A DNA stretch of 64,000 nt, taken from positions 1 to 64,000 of the forward strand of contig CACWMK010000022.1 of NCBI GenBank assembly GCA_902761905.1, written 5' to 3'. Positions 29,294 through 36,895 of this stretch are shown here, piece by piece. The notes below the pieces were generated by a model, which did not search any database, was not told where the DNA came from, and saw nothing but the letters and a program-made list of their open reading frames with translations. How positions within the stretch are numbered: position 1 is the first letter of the stretch; the number at the start of each line of letters is the position of its first letter. The translations under genes were made by a program, and so were the position numbers. This stretch comes from an uncultured Prevotellaceae bacterium. GTDB taxonomy: Bacteria > Bacteroidota > Bacteroidia > Bacteroidales > Bacteroidaceae.

Positions 29294-30400
29294 ATGGAAG
29301 AACTAAGAGTCATCATTAGCGGAGGAGGCACTGGGGGACATATTTTCCCAGCCGTCTCGATAGCGAATGCCGTAAAGGCTCTTCGTCCAGATGCCAAGAT
29401 CCTGTTTGTAGGAGCACTTGGTCGTATGGAGATGCAACGAGTACCCGCCGCAGGTTATGAGATCAAAGGTCTGCCCATCTGTGGCTTCGACCGCAAGAAT
29501 CTGCTCAAGAACTTCAAGGTTCTATACAAGATATGGAAAAGTCAGCGCATGGCCAAGTCTATCATCAAGGACTTCAAGCCACAGGTTGCCGTAGGAGTTG
29601 GCGGTTATGCCAGTGGACCTACCTTAAATAAGGCAGCAGCCATGGGTATTCCCTGTCTGATTCAGGAACAGAACTCGTACGCAGGAGTAACCAACAAACT
29701 ATTGGCCAAGAAAGCCGAGAAGATTTGCGTAGCCTACGAGGGAATGGAACGTTTCTTCCCTGCCGACAAGATAATACTTACTGGTAATCCCGTTCGTCAG
29801 GCACTTCTTGACACCAAGATCTCTCGTGAAGAAGCAATTAAGACTTTCGGTCTCGCCCCTTCAAAGAAGACAATTCTGCTTGTAGGCGGAAGTCTCGGAG
29901 CAAGAACCATCAACGAGAGTGTTCTTCAGCATCTCGATCTTATCAAGGCTGCTGATGCCCAGTTTATCTGGCAGACAGGAAAATACTATAGCGCAGAGAT
30001 TGCAGAGAGACTGAAGGGAGAGAATATCCCTAATCTGGTTGTTACCGATTTCATCACCGATATGGGCGCCGCTTACAAGGCTGCCGACCTTGTTATCAGC
30101 CGCGCTGGAGCCAGCAGCATTTCAGAGTTCTGTCTCATCGGCAAGCCAGTAATCCTTGTACCAAGTCCTAATGTGGCCGAGGACCACCAGACCAAGAATG
30201 CTTTGGCTCTGGCTAATCGCAACGCCGCTATCTATGTAAAGGATGCAGAAGCTCCTGCCACCCTACTCGAGTTGGCAATCAAGACCGTTGCCGACGAGCA
30301 AAAGCTCCAGTCGCTCAGTGAGAATGTATTGAAACTTGCCCTACCCGATTCAGCTGACATTATTGCGAAAGAGGTCATCAAACTGGCAGAAAAAAAATAA
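29294..30400 (+). CDS. murG: Lipid II synthase (UDP-GlcNAc transferase)
   Basis: A 368-residue GT28 enzyme adding GlcNAc to lipid I on the inner membrane face. GGGTGGHIFPA near the N-terminus and LVGGSLGARTIN plus SRAGASSISEF in the C-terminal domain are diagnostic. Separated from ftsW by 43 bp, the largest gap inside the cluster. Confidence 0.96.
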   Translation: MEELRVIISGGGTGGHIFPAVSIANAVKALRPDAKILFVGALGRMEMQRVPAAGYEIKGLPICGFDRKNLLKNFKVLYKIWKSQRMAKSIIKDFKPQVAVGVGGYASGPTLNKAAAMGIPCLIQEQNSYAGVTNKLLAKKAEKICVAYEGMERFFPADKIILTGNPVRQALLDTKISREEAIKTFGLAPSKKTILLVGGSLGARTINESVLQHLDLIKAADAQFIWQTGKYYSAEIAERLKGENIPNLVVTDFITDMGAAYKAADLVISRAGASSISEFCLIGKPVILVPSPNVAEDHQTKNALALANRNAAIYVKDAEAPATLLELAIKTVADEQKLQSLSENVLKLALPDSADIIAKEVIKLAEKK

Positions 30401-30407
30401 AGGAATT

Positions 30408-31793
30408 ATGGAATTAAAAGATATCAAAGCAGTATATTTTGTAGGAGCAGGTGGCATTGGCATGAGCGCCATCGCCCGCTACTTTATTAAGAAAGGTCTT
30501 GTGGTAGCCGGCTACGACAAGACACCATCCGACCTCACAAAGAGACTCGAGACCGAAGGTATGCTCATCCATTACGAAGAGAATGTGGATGAGATACCCC
30601 ACGAGTGCAAGAAGAAGGAGTCGTGTCTGGTAATCTTTACTCCAGCCATCCCTGCAGAGCACAAGGAACTCACATTCTTCCGCGAGAATGGTTTCGAGAT
30701 ACAGAAGCGTGCCCAGGTCCTTGGCACACTTACCAAGAGCCACAAAGGTCTCTGTGTAGCAGGCACACACGGCAAGACAACCACTTCTACCATGTGTGCG
30801 CACATCATGCACCAGAGTCATCTCGACTGTAATGCCTTCCTTGGAGGTATCTCAAAGAACTACGGCACCAACTATATCCTGTCAGACTCAGACTTCGTAG
30901 TAATCGAAGCCGATGAGTTTGACCGTTCCTTCCACTGGCTACGCCCTTGGATGAGCGTCATCACATCTACCGACCCCGACCACTTGGATATCTATGGTAC
31001 TAAAGAGGCTTATCTGGAAAGCTTCCGTCACTACACAGAACTTATTCAGCCAGGTGGCGCGCTTATCATCCATCGCGATTTGGAAATGAAAGAGAACATT
31101 CAACCAGATGTTCGTCGTTATGACTATAGTCTCAACGAAGGCGATTTCCACGCAGAGAACATCTGCATAGAGAATGGCGAGATAACCTTCGACTTCATTT
31201 CTCCTATTGAGAGTATCAAAGGAATTCAGTTAGGTCAGCCTGTACCTATTAATATCGAAAATGGTATTGCAGCAATGGCCATGGCACAGCTTAATGGATG
31301 CACAGCCGAAGAACTGAAGTATGGCATGCAGACCTATGGAGGCGTTGACCGTCGTTTCGACTTCAAGATCAAAACCTGCAAAATGGTATTCCTGAGCGAT
31401 TATGCTCATCATCCAAAGGAGATTTACCAAAGCGCCAAGAGTATACGTGAGTTATATAAGGATAAGCACATCACAGCTATCTTCCAGCCTCATCTATACA
31501 CTCGCACTCGTGACTTCTACAAAGATTTCGCTGACGCACTTAGTCAGCTCGACGAGGTAATTCTCACTGAGATCTACCCAGCCCGAGAACTTCCTATCGA
31601 AGGCGTGACCTCAAAACTGATTTACGACAATCTTAAACCTGGCGTAAAGAAGGAGATGATACAGAAGGCCGATGTGCTCAACTATATCAAGGAGCACGAC
31701 TTCGAAGTGCTCATCGTGCTTGGTGCCGGCGACCTCGATAATCAGGTTCCACAGATCACCAAATTGTTAAATAGTAAATTGGAAAATAGTTAA
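30408..31793 (+). CDS. murC: UDP-MurNAc:L-alanine ligase
   Basis: A 461-residue Mur ligase; ATG 30408 gives MELKDIKAVYFVGAGGIGMSA, the usual N-terminal glycine loop, whereas the longer frame overlaps murG. ATP loop in CVAGTHGKTTTSTM; SDYAHHPKEI in the C-terminal domain. The last codons (LLNSKLENS) come from an AT-rich repeat tract, so the C-terminus may be extended by repeat DNA. No ddl gene follows. Confidence 0.95.
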   Translation: MELKDIKAVYFVGAGGIGMSAIARYFIKKGLVVAGYDKTPSDLTKRLETEGMLIHYEENVDEIPHECKKKESCLVIFTPAIPAEHKELTFFRENGFEIQKRAQVLGTLTKSHKGLCVAGTHGKTTTSTMCAHIMHQSHLDCNAFLGGISKNYGTNYILSDSDFVVIEADEFDRSFHWLRPWMSVITSTDPDHLDIYGTKEAYLESFRHYTELIQPGGALIIHRDLEMKENIQPDVRRYDYSLNEGDFHAENICIENGEITFDFISPIESIKGIQLGQPVPINIENGIAAMAMAQLNGCTAEELKYGMQTYGGVDRRFDFKIKTCKMVFLSDYAHHPKEIYQSAKSIRELYKDKHITAIFQPHLYTRTRDFYKDFADALSQLDEVILTEIYPARELPIEGVTSKLIYDNLKPGVKKEMIQKADVLNYIKEHDFEVLIVLGAGDLDNQVPQITKLLNSKLENS

Positions 31794-31809
31794 ATAGTCA
31801 AATAACGCA

Positions 31810-32559
31810 ATGACCATCAACTGGAAACAAACCCTCATGGTAGCCTGCAACATAGTTGTTGGCATCTACCTGGTTATGGCCGTCACCGCATTCAACGATC
31901 CTGACGAGGCCATGGCCAAGGAATGCACTGAGGTAGAAATCGACATCGAAAAAGAGTCGATGGAGGGTTTCCTTAATCCAGGCGAGGTTAAAAAGTTGCT
32001 CACACAGCATAAGCTATACCCACTATCCCAACCTATGAGTTCCATCTCGCCACGCAAGATGGAAGAGACTCTGCAGAAGAGTCCATTTGTAGAGAAGGCC
32101 GAGTGCTATAAGACACTGAGTGGACACGTATGTATTAACATCAAACAGCGCATACCAGTAATCCGCATTATGTCTGATAATGACGACAATTACTATCTCG
32201 ACAATCATGGCAATATCATGCCCGAGGCAGGTTATGCCACAGATATTCTGATAGCGACGGGACACATAAGCAAGAAATACGCACAAAATGTTTTGTCGAA
32301 GATTGCCAACCACATAGTAAGCAACACTTTCTGGAAGAATCAGACAGTACAACTTAATGTACTTACAAACGGGACGCTAGAAATGGTTCCTCGTGTTGGT
32401 GACCATATTGTATTTCTTGGCTCGCCCACAAATATTGACAACAAACTGGAGCGACTTCGTAAGTTCTATATCTACGGACTGAACAAGGCTGGTTGGAACA
32501 AGTACAGCTATATCAATGTGGAGTTCAACAACCAGATTATATGTAAAAAGAATAATTGA
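31810..32559 (+). CDS. ftsQ: FtsQ-like division protein
   Basis: A 249-residue bitopic protein: short cytoplasmic tail, membrane helix (~7-26) and a periplasmic POTRA-like domain (SSISPRKMEETLQKSPFVEKAECYKTL) followed by the FtsQ beta-domain (QRIPVIRI, YYLDNHGNIMP). Position between murC and ftsA supports the assignment; sequence conservation of FtsQ in Bacteroidota is low. Confidence 0.85.
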   Translation: MTINWKQTLMVACNIVVGIYLVMAVTAFNDPDEAMAKECTEVEIDIEKESMEGFLNPGEVKKLLTQHKLYPLSQPMSSISPRKMEETLQKSPFVEKAECYKTLSGHVCINIKQRIPVIRIMSDNDDNYYLDNHGNIMPEAGYATDILIATGHISKKYAQNVLSKIANHIVSNTFWKNQTVQLNVLTNGTLEMVPRVGDHIVFLGSPTNIDNKLERLRKFYIYGLNKAGWNKYSYINVEFNNQIICKKNN

Positions 32560-32576
32560 CAAACAAATAATAAGAG

Positions 32577-34028
32577 ATGGCAGCAAAGGATTTTATTGTA
32601 GCAATCGAACTCGGTTCGTCCAAAGTAACCGGAATCGCGGGACAGAAGAATCTCGACGGCAGCATCAACGTGCTTGCTGTAGTCAAAGAGCAGTCTTCGT
32701 CGTTTATCCGCAAAGGTGTGGTTTACAACATCGACAAAACCGCACAATGCCTCACCAGTATCATTAAGAAACTGGAGACTCAGCTCAAGACACAGATTAC
32801 TCAGGTCTACGTTGGTGTTGGCGGACAGTCTATCCGCAGCGTAAAGAACGTAGTAACCAAGGATCTTCCAGGCGAAACCATCATTACTCAGGACATGGTG
32901 ATTGAACTGATGGACGCAAACCGCAACATGACCTATCAAGACCAGGAAATACTCGATGCTGCCGTACAGGAATACAAGGTAGGAACCCAGTTCCAGTTGG
33001 ATCCCGTTGGTATTCAGGCCACCCATCTCGAGGGAAACTTCCTGAATATACTTGAGCGCAAGGCCTTCTATCGCAACCTCAACAAGTGCTTCGAGACGGC
33101 CGGCATCAATGTAGCAGAGATGTATCTGGCTCCACTTGCACTTGCCGACAGTGTACTTACCGAAGTTGAAAAGCGTTCGGGTTGTGCACTCGTCGATATA
33201 GGTTCTGATACTACTACGGTATCAGTCTACTCTAAGAACATACTCCGCCACCTTGCCGTCATCCCTCTTGGAAGCAATAATATCACTAAGGACATCGCTA
33301 GCCTGCAGATGGAAGAGAGCGATGCCGAGAAGATGAAACTGAAGTATGGTTCGGCTTATACCGACAACAATGATATCGACAATAACCTGAAATACTCTAT
33401 CGACACAGAGCGTCAGGTTGAGAGCCGCAAGTTTATCGAGATTGTTGAGGGCCGTCTTGAGGAAATCATCGAGAACGTTTGGTATCAGATTCCATCTGAA
33501 TACTACGACAAGTTGTTGGGTGGCATCATCCTTACTGGTGGTGGCTCAAACATGAAGAATATCGAAAAGGCATTTATCAACCACACTCATGTTGATAAGA
33601 TCCGCATAGCTAAGTTCGTTTCGCAGACCATCCTTACTAACAATGATGAAATCAAGTCGCGCAACGGTATGATGAACACCGTATTAGGACTACTAGCCAA
33701 GGGCGACATCAACTGCGCTGGCGACGCATACGATCCCAACGGCGACCTTTTTGCTAGTTTGAAACCTCAGACAGCTCATCCTACAAACGATCAGCGCCCA
33801 GCTCGTCAGGCTACAGATATTCCTGCAGGTGTAATCCGTACTGAAGCAGAGAAGCAGAAAGCTGAGGAGGAGAAGCGCCGCCAGCAGGAAGAGGAGGAGC
33901 GTGCACGTCAGGAAGAGGAGCGCCGCCAGCAGGAAGAAGAAGCACGTATCCGCAAGGAGAACAGTGCGTGGAACAAGTTCAAGAAGGGGCTCATGAACTT
34001 TGGAAAGAAGATGGTTGAAGAAGAATAA
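32577..34028 (+). CDS. ftsA: Cell-division actin homologue FtsA
   Basis: A 483-residue membrane-binding actin-like ATPase that tethers FtsZ. N-terminal VAIELGSSKVTGIAG, central ALVDIGSDTTTVSVY and IILTGGGSNMKNI are the nucleotide-binding motifs. The C-terminus is extended: ~50 residues of Glu/Arg/Gln-rich coiled coil (~415-465) before the amphipathic helix AWNKFKKGLMNFGKKM that would bind the membrane. The charged linker is longer than in E. coli. Confidence 0.95.
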   Translation: MAAKDFIVAIELGSSKVTGIAGQKNLDGSINVLAVVKEQSSSFIRKGVVYNIDKTAQCLTSIIKKLETQLKTQITQVYVGVGGQSIRSVKNVVTKDLPGETIITQDMVIELMDANRNMTYQDQEILDAAVQEYKVGTQFQLDPVGIQATHLEGNFLNILERKAFYRNLNKCFETAGINVAEMYLAPLALADSVLTEVEKRSGCALVDIGSDTTTVSVYSKNILRHLAVIPLGSNNITKDIASLQMEESDAEKMKLKYGSAYTDNNDIDNNLKYSIDTERQVESRKFIEIVEGRLEEIIENVWYQIPSEYYDKLLGGIILTGGGSNMKNIEKAFINHTHVDKIRIAKFVSQTILTNNDEIKSRNGMMNTVLGLLAKGDINCAGDAYDPNGDLFASLKPQTAHPTNDQRPARQATDIPAGVIRTEAEKQKAEEEKRRQQEEEERARQEEERRQQEEEARIRKENSAWNKFKKGLMNFGKKMVEEE

Positions 34029-34043
34029 AAACAAAAGAAGATT

Positions 34044-35384
34044 ATGGAGAACAATATGAATATAGACATCCTGGACTTCGGAGCACCGGAGAAGGAGCAT
34101 AGCATCATCAAGGTTATTGGTGTCGGCGGTGGTGGCGGCAACGCTGTTAACCACATGTACCGCGAGGGCATTCACGACGTTACATTCGTGCTTTGCAACA
34201 CCGACAATCAAGCACTTAATGATTCGCCCGTACCCGTTCATCTCCAGTTGGGAAAGGAAGGACTTGGTGCAGGAAACAAACCCGAGAAGGCTCGTCAGGC
34301 AGCCGAAGAGAGCATCGAGGATATCCGTACCATGCTAAGCGATGGTACCCGCATGGCATTCATCACTGCCGGCATGGGGGGAGGTACTGGCACCGGAGCA
34401 GCTCCAGTCATCGCCCGTGTTTCGAAGGAACTTGGGATTCTTACCGTTGGAATCGTTACTATCCCATTCCGTTTCGAGGGAGATCGCAAGATTGACCAAG
34501 CACTCGATGGTGTCGAAGAGATGTCGAAACATGTCGATGCCCTGTTGGTTATCAACAACGAGCGTCTACGCGAGATATATCCAGAACTATCAGTGCTTGA
34601 TGCATTTGGCAAAGCAGACGACACACTGAGCGTAGCTGCCAAGTCAATAGCAGAAATCATCACCGTTCACGGACTTATCAACCTCGACTTCAACGATGTT
34701 AAGACCGTACTTAAGGATGGTGGCGTAGCTATCATGTCAACAGGTTACGGCGAAGGCGAAGGCCGAGTAAAGAAGGCTATCGAAGATGCGCTCAACTCAC
34801 CTCTGCTCAACGATAACGACATCTTCAACTCTAAGAAGATTCTGCTCTCTATTTCGTTTGCAGGCTCTAAGGATGGTCAGTCATCACTGATGATGGAGGA
34901 GATGAACGATGTTAACGACTTCATGGCCAAGTTTGGCAACGACTTCGAAATCAAGTGGGGACTTGCTACCGACCTAGAGTTGGGTAAGAAGGTAAAGGTA
35001 ACCATCCTGGCCACAGGTTTTGGTATCGAAAATGTTGACGGTATGAACGGCCACCTGAAGAAGCACGACCAGCAGGAGATTAACCGCATAGCCGAAGAGC
35101 AGGAGAAAGCTGCCGAGCGCCAGGATCGTCGTAACCGCTACTATGGTGGTGAGGGAGCAACCAAGCGCTACAAGCGTCGTCCAAACATTTACTTGTTCCG
35201 TCCTGAGGACCTCGACAACGACGATGTTATCTCAGCCGTAGAGCAAACTCCTACCTACAAGCGCACCCGTGAGATTCTGGATAGCATCAACTCGCAGGCA
35301 AGCAATGTCGACGAAGTTGTAACCATCGACGAGCCCGCACAGGATTCGCACGAGCCTATTCAGGGCACCATCAAGTTTATGTAA
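34044..35384 (+). CDS. ftsZ: Cell-division tubulin homologue FtsZ
   Basis: A 446-residue GTPase forming the Z ring. GVGGGGGNAVNHM, NTDNQAL, the tubulin signature GGGTGTGAAPVIA and the T7 loop NLDFNDVKTVL are all intact. The C-terminal linker (~330-430) is Arg/Glu-rich (YYGGEGATKRYKRRP), ending in PIQGTIKFM instead of the enterobacterial tail. Last gene of the cluster; 12 bp from the convergent recO stop, with no obvious terminator hairpin. Confidence 0.97.
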   Translation: MENNMNIDILDFGAPEKEHSIIKVIGVGGGGGNAVNHMYREGIHDVTFVLCNTDNQALNDSPVPVHLQLGKEGLGAGNKPEKARQAAEESIEDIRTMLSDGTRMAFITAGMGGGTGTGAAPVIARVSKELGILTVGIVTIPFRFEGDRKIDQALDGVEEMSKHVDALLVINNERLREIYPELSVLDAFGKADDTLSVAAKSIAEIITVHGLINLDFNDVKTVLKDGGVAIMSTGYGEGEGRVKKAIEDALNSPLLNDNDIFNSKKILLSISFAGSKDGQSSLMMEEMNDVNDFMAKFGNDFEIKWGLATDLELGKKVKVTILATGFGIENVDGMNGHLKKHDQQEINRIAEEQEKAAERQDRRNRYYGGEGATKRYKRRPNIYLFRPEDLDNDDVISAVEQTPTYKRTREILDSINSQASNVDEVVTIDEPAQDSHEPIQGTIKFM

Positions 35385-35396
35385 AATCGGCATACC

Positions 35397-36122
35397 TTAT
35401 TGATATAAGGCTTGCAATACATCTATCGACTTCATCTCTGGGAAATCTGGAAGATGAAGTCGATAATATTTTAGCGACACTTCGAGCAGACGGTTGCGCT
35501 CCTGATGTGACATACGAAACAGGTGCATGGTGGGGAAGTCCATTCGCATCATCAACTGCACTTTCCGTGCCTCTTCCGGATGCAAAAAATCACGATGTAC
35601 AGGGGGAATTCTCATAAACACGCTCTCGCGCAGGTCGAAGTAATCCCCATCCTTATAATCGTCAAGATTGGGATAGAACCCCAAAAACCTGGTAAGCCTT
35701 AACAGAAAAACCAGATGGAAATTAGCAAATCGAGACTGCTGACCATCCAGCCACATGATACTATTCTCCAGATAGTCATATAGCAACTCATTACGCTGCT
35801 CTGAGCGCAGGGCATAATACAGAAACTCGGCCACAAACAGTGAGATAGCCAACTTATCAGGTTCAAAGGGTATAGTTGCAAACGGACTCATAAGCCTCAC
35901 GTCGTGTAACTTCTGCAATTGCATCTTTGGCCTGATATCGGTCTCTATTTCTAATAAGGTGAGAGGCTGAAAAAACTGTTTCTTTATCTTTCCTTTCGGC
36001 GTCTTGGGTATGCTCACGATAAACGACTGTCTACCAAATGCTCTGGTAAACATATCTACAATCAATCTAGTCTCTCCATACTTGAGCGAATGTAGCACAA
36101 TAGCCTGAGTTTTTGTCAACAT
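35397..36122 (-). CDS. recO: DNA repair protein RecO
   Basis: A 241-residue RecFOR-pathway mediator that loads RecA on SSB-coated DNA. The N-terminal OB fold starts MLTKTQAIVLHSLKYGETRLIV, followed by a helical domain. ATG 36122 is used because the upstream TTG at 36131 lies in the -7 element TACCTTTG (36136-36129). Only six bases separate this element from the ATG, so the message is probably leaderless or nearly so. The zinc-binding cysteines of some RecO proteins are not seen. Confidence 0.9.
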   Translation of the reverse strand: MLTKTQAIVLHSLKYGETRLIVDMFTRAFGRQSFIVSIPKTPKGKIKKQFFQPLTLLEIETDIRPKMQLQKLHDVRLMSPFATIPFEPDKLAISLFVAEFLYYALRSEQRNELLYDYLENSIMWLDGQQSRFANFHLVFLLRLTRFLGFYPNLDDYKDGDYFDLRESVFMRIPPVHRDFLHPEEARKVQLMMRMDFPTMHLFRMSHQERNRLLEVSLKYYRLHLPDFPEMKSIDVLQALYQ

Positions 36123-36140
36123 ACGGTGCAAAGGTAATAA

Positions 36141-36249
36141 GAAATTTAGAATTTAGAATTAAGAAATTAGAGATTTTAGGCCTTACATAGTTAAATATGC
36201 TTAAAAATTACACTTTTCTTAATTCTAAATTCTTAATTCTTAATTAAAC
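36141..36249. repeat. AT-rich inverted tandem repeats (AATTTAGAATT-type)
   Basis: Degenerate tandem copies of TTTAGAATT at 36141-36173 face inverted copies (TTAATTCTAAATTCTTAATT) at 36216-36249, able to form a long AT-only stem. Such low-complexity tracts also occur at the murC end and in the glycosyltransferase region, so they look like a genome-wide spacer repeat. Confidence 0.55.
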
Positions 36250-36279
36250 TTAGTACTTTTGCACCCGCATTTTCGCGAT

Positions 36280-36351
36280 GGTCCCTTCGTCTATCGGTTA
36301 GGACGAGAGATTTTCATTCTCTAAAGAGGAGTTCGACTCTCCTAGGGACTA
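36280..36351 (+). tRNA. tRNA-Glu (anticodon TTC)
   Basis: A 72-base cloverleaf: acceptor GGTCCCT/AGGGACT with a G-U closing pair, D arm CGTCTATCGGTTAGGACG, anticodon arm AGAGATTTTCATTCTCT with TTC, and T arm AGGAGTTCGACTCTCCT. CCA is not encoded. A -7-like TACTTTTG lies at 36254-36261. Confidence 0.95.
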
Positions 36352-36365
36352 CAATATTTAAATCT

Positions 36366-36480
36366 ATCATCTGCACAGCCATGTGCTACCAACCGTTTAA
36401 GAATGGGATAAGGTGGTAGAGGGTTCGCAAGAGCCCGCCCAGGGCAGCCTTTAACGACGTAAGACCCATAAGCTTTATAT
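36366..36480 (+). ncRNA. Structured leader RNA upstream of rpsT
   Basis: The 154 bases between tRNA-Glu and rpsT hold GC-rich structure unlike the AT-rich flanks. CTACC (36386-36390) pairs with GGTAG (36415-36419). Adjacent, GGGTTC-GCAA-GAGCCC (36421-36436) forms a six-pair stem with a GNRA tetraloop, followed by GCCCAGGGC. It precedes the S20 gene, so it may be an autoregulatory ribosomal-protein leader (inference). I cannot match it to a named RNA family. Confidence 0.5.
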
Positions 36481-36505
36481 TAACAATTTAAATTTCAAAA
36501 CAAAC

Positions 36506-36760
36506 ATGGCAAATCACAAGTCATCAGTGAAGAGAATCCGTCAGGAGAAGAAAAGAGCACTTCACAACCACTATTACGCAAAGACAATGCGTAACGCTGT
36601 TCGCAAGCTCCGTGCTACCACTAACAAGGAAGAGGCTGTAGCTCTGTATCCAAAGGTACAGAAGATGCTGGATAAGCTGGCTAAGACCAACATAATCCAC
36701 AAGAACAAGGCCGCTAACCTCAAGTCTAGCCTTGCACAGCACGTTAACAAGCTGGGATAA
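36506..36760 (+). CDS. rpsT: Ribosomal protein S20
   Basis: An 84-residue, strongly basic helical protein of the small ribosomal subunit ([38 protein letters not shown]). Length and termini are canonical. Followed by a strong intrinsic terminator. Confidence 0.97.
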   Translation: MANHKSSVKRIRQEKKRALHNHYYAKTMRNAVRKLRATTNKEEAVALYPKVQKMLDKLAKTNIIHKNKAANLKSSLAQHVNKLG

Positions 36761-36782
36761 TTTTCTACCCAACGATAAGTTG

Positions 36783-36820
36783 AGCCGTAGCCCTTTTAGG
36801 GTTGCGGCTTTCTTTTTTTA
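36783..36820 (+). terminator. Intrinsic terminator of rpsT
   Basis: AGCCGTAGCCCT and AGGGTTGCGGCT form a 12-pair stem (one G-T) around TTT, followed by TTTCTTTTTTT. Confidence 0.9.
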
Positions 36821-36861
36821 TTTTTTAGCAGATAAACTACGTTTATCTGAAAGTTTTTTTG

Positions 36862-36892
36862 TAACTTTGCAACCAAAATGAATATTAAGTAA
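36862..36892 (+). promoter_or_regulatory. gyrB promoter and four-residue upstream ORF
   Basis: TAACTTTG (36862-36869) is a -7 element. ATG at 36878 opens a minimal frame (Met-Asn-Ile-Lys-stop, 36878-36892) ending 3 bp before the gyrB ATG. Confidence 0.5.
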
Positions 36893-36895
36893 GCA

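Noticed and set aside
36366..36480. A second tRNA or tmRNA piece before rpsT
   Set aside because: The stems do not fold into a cloverleaf and no T-arm consensus is present.
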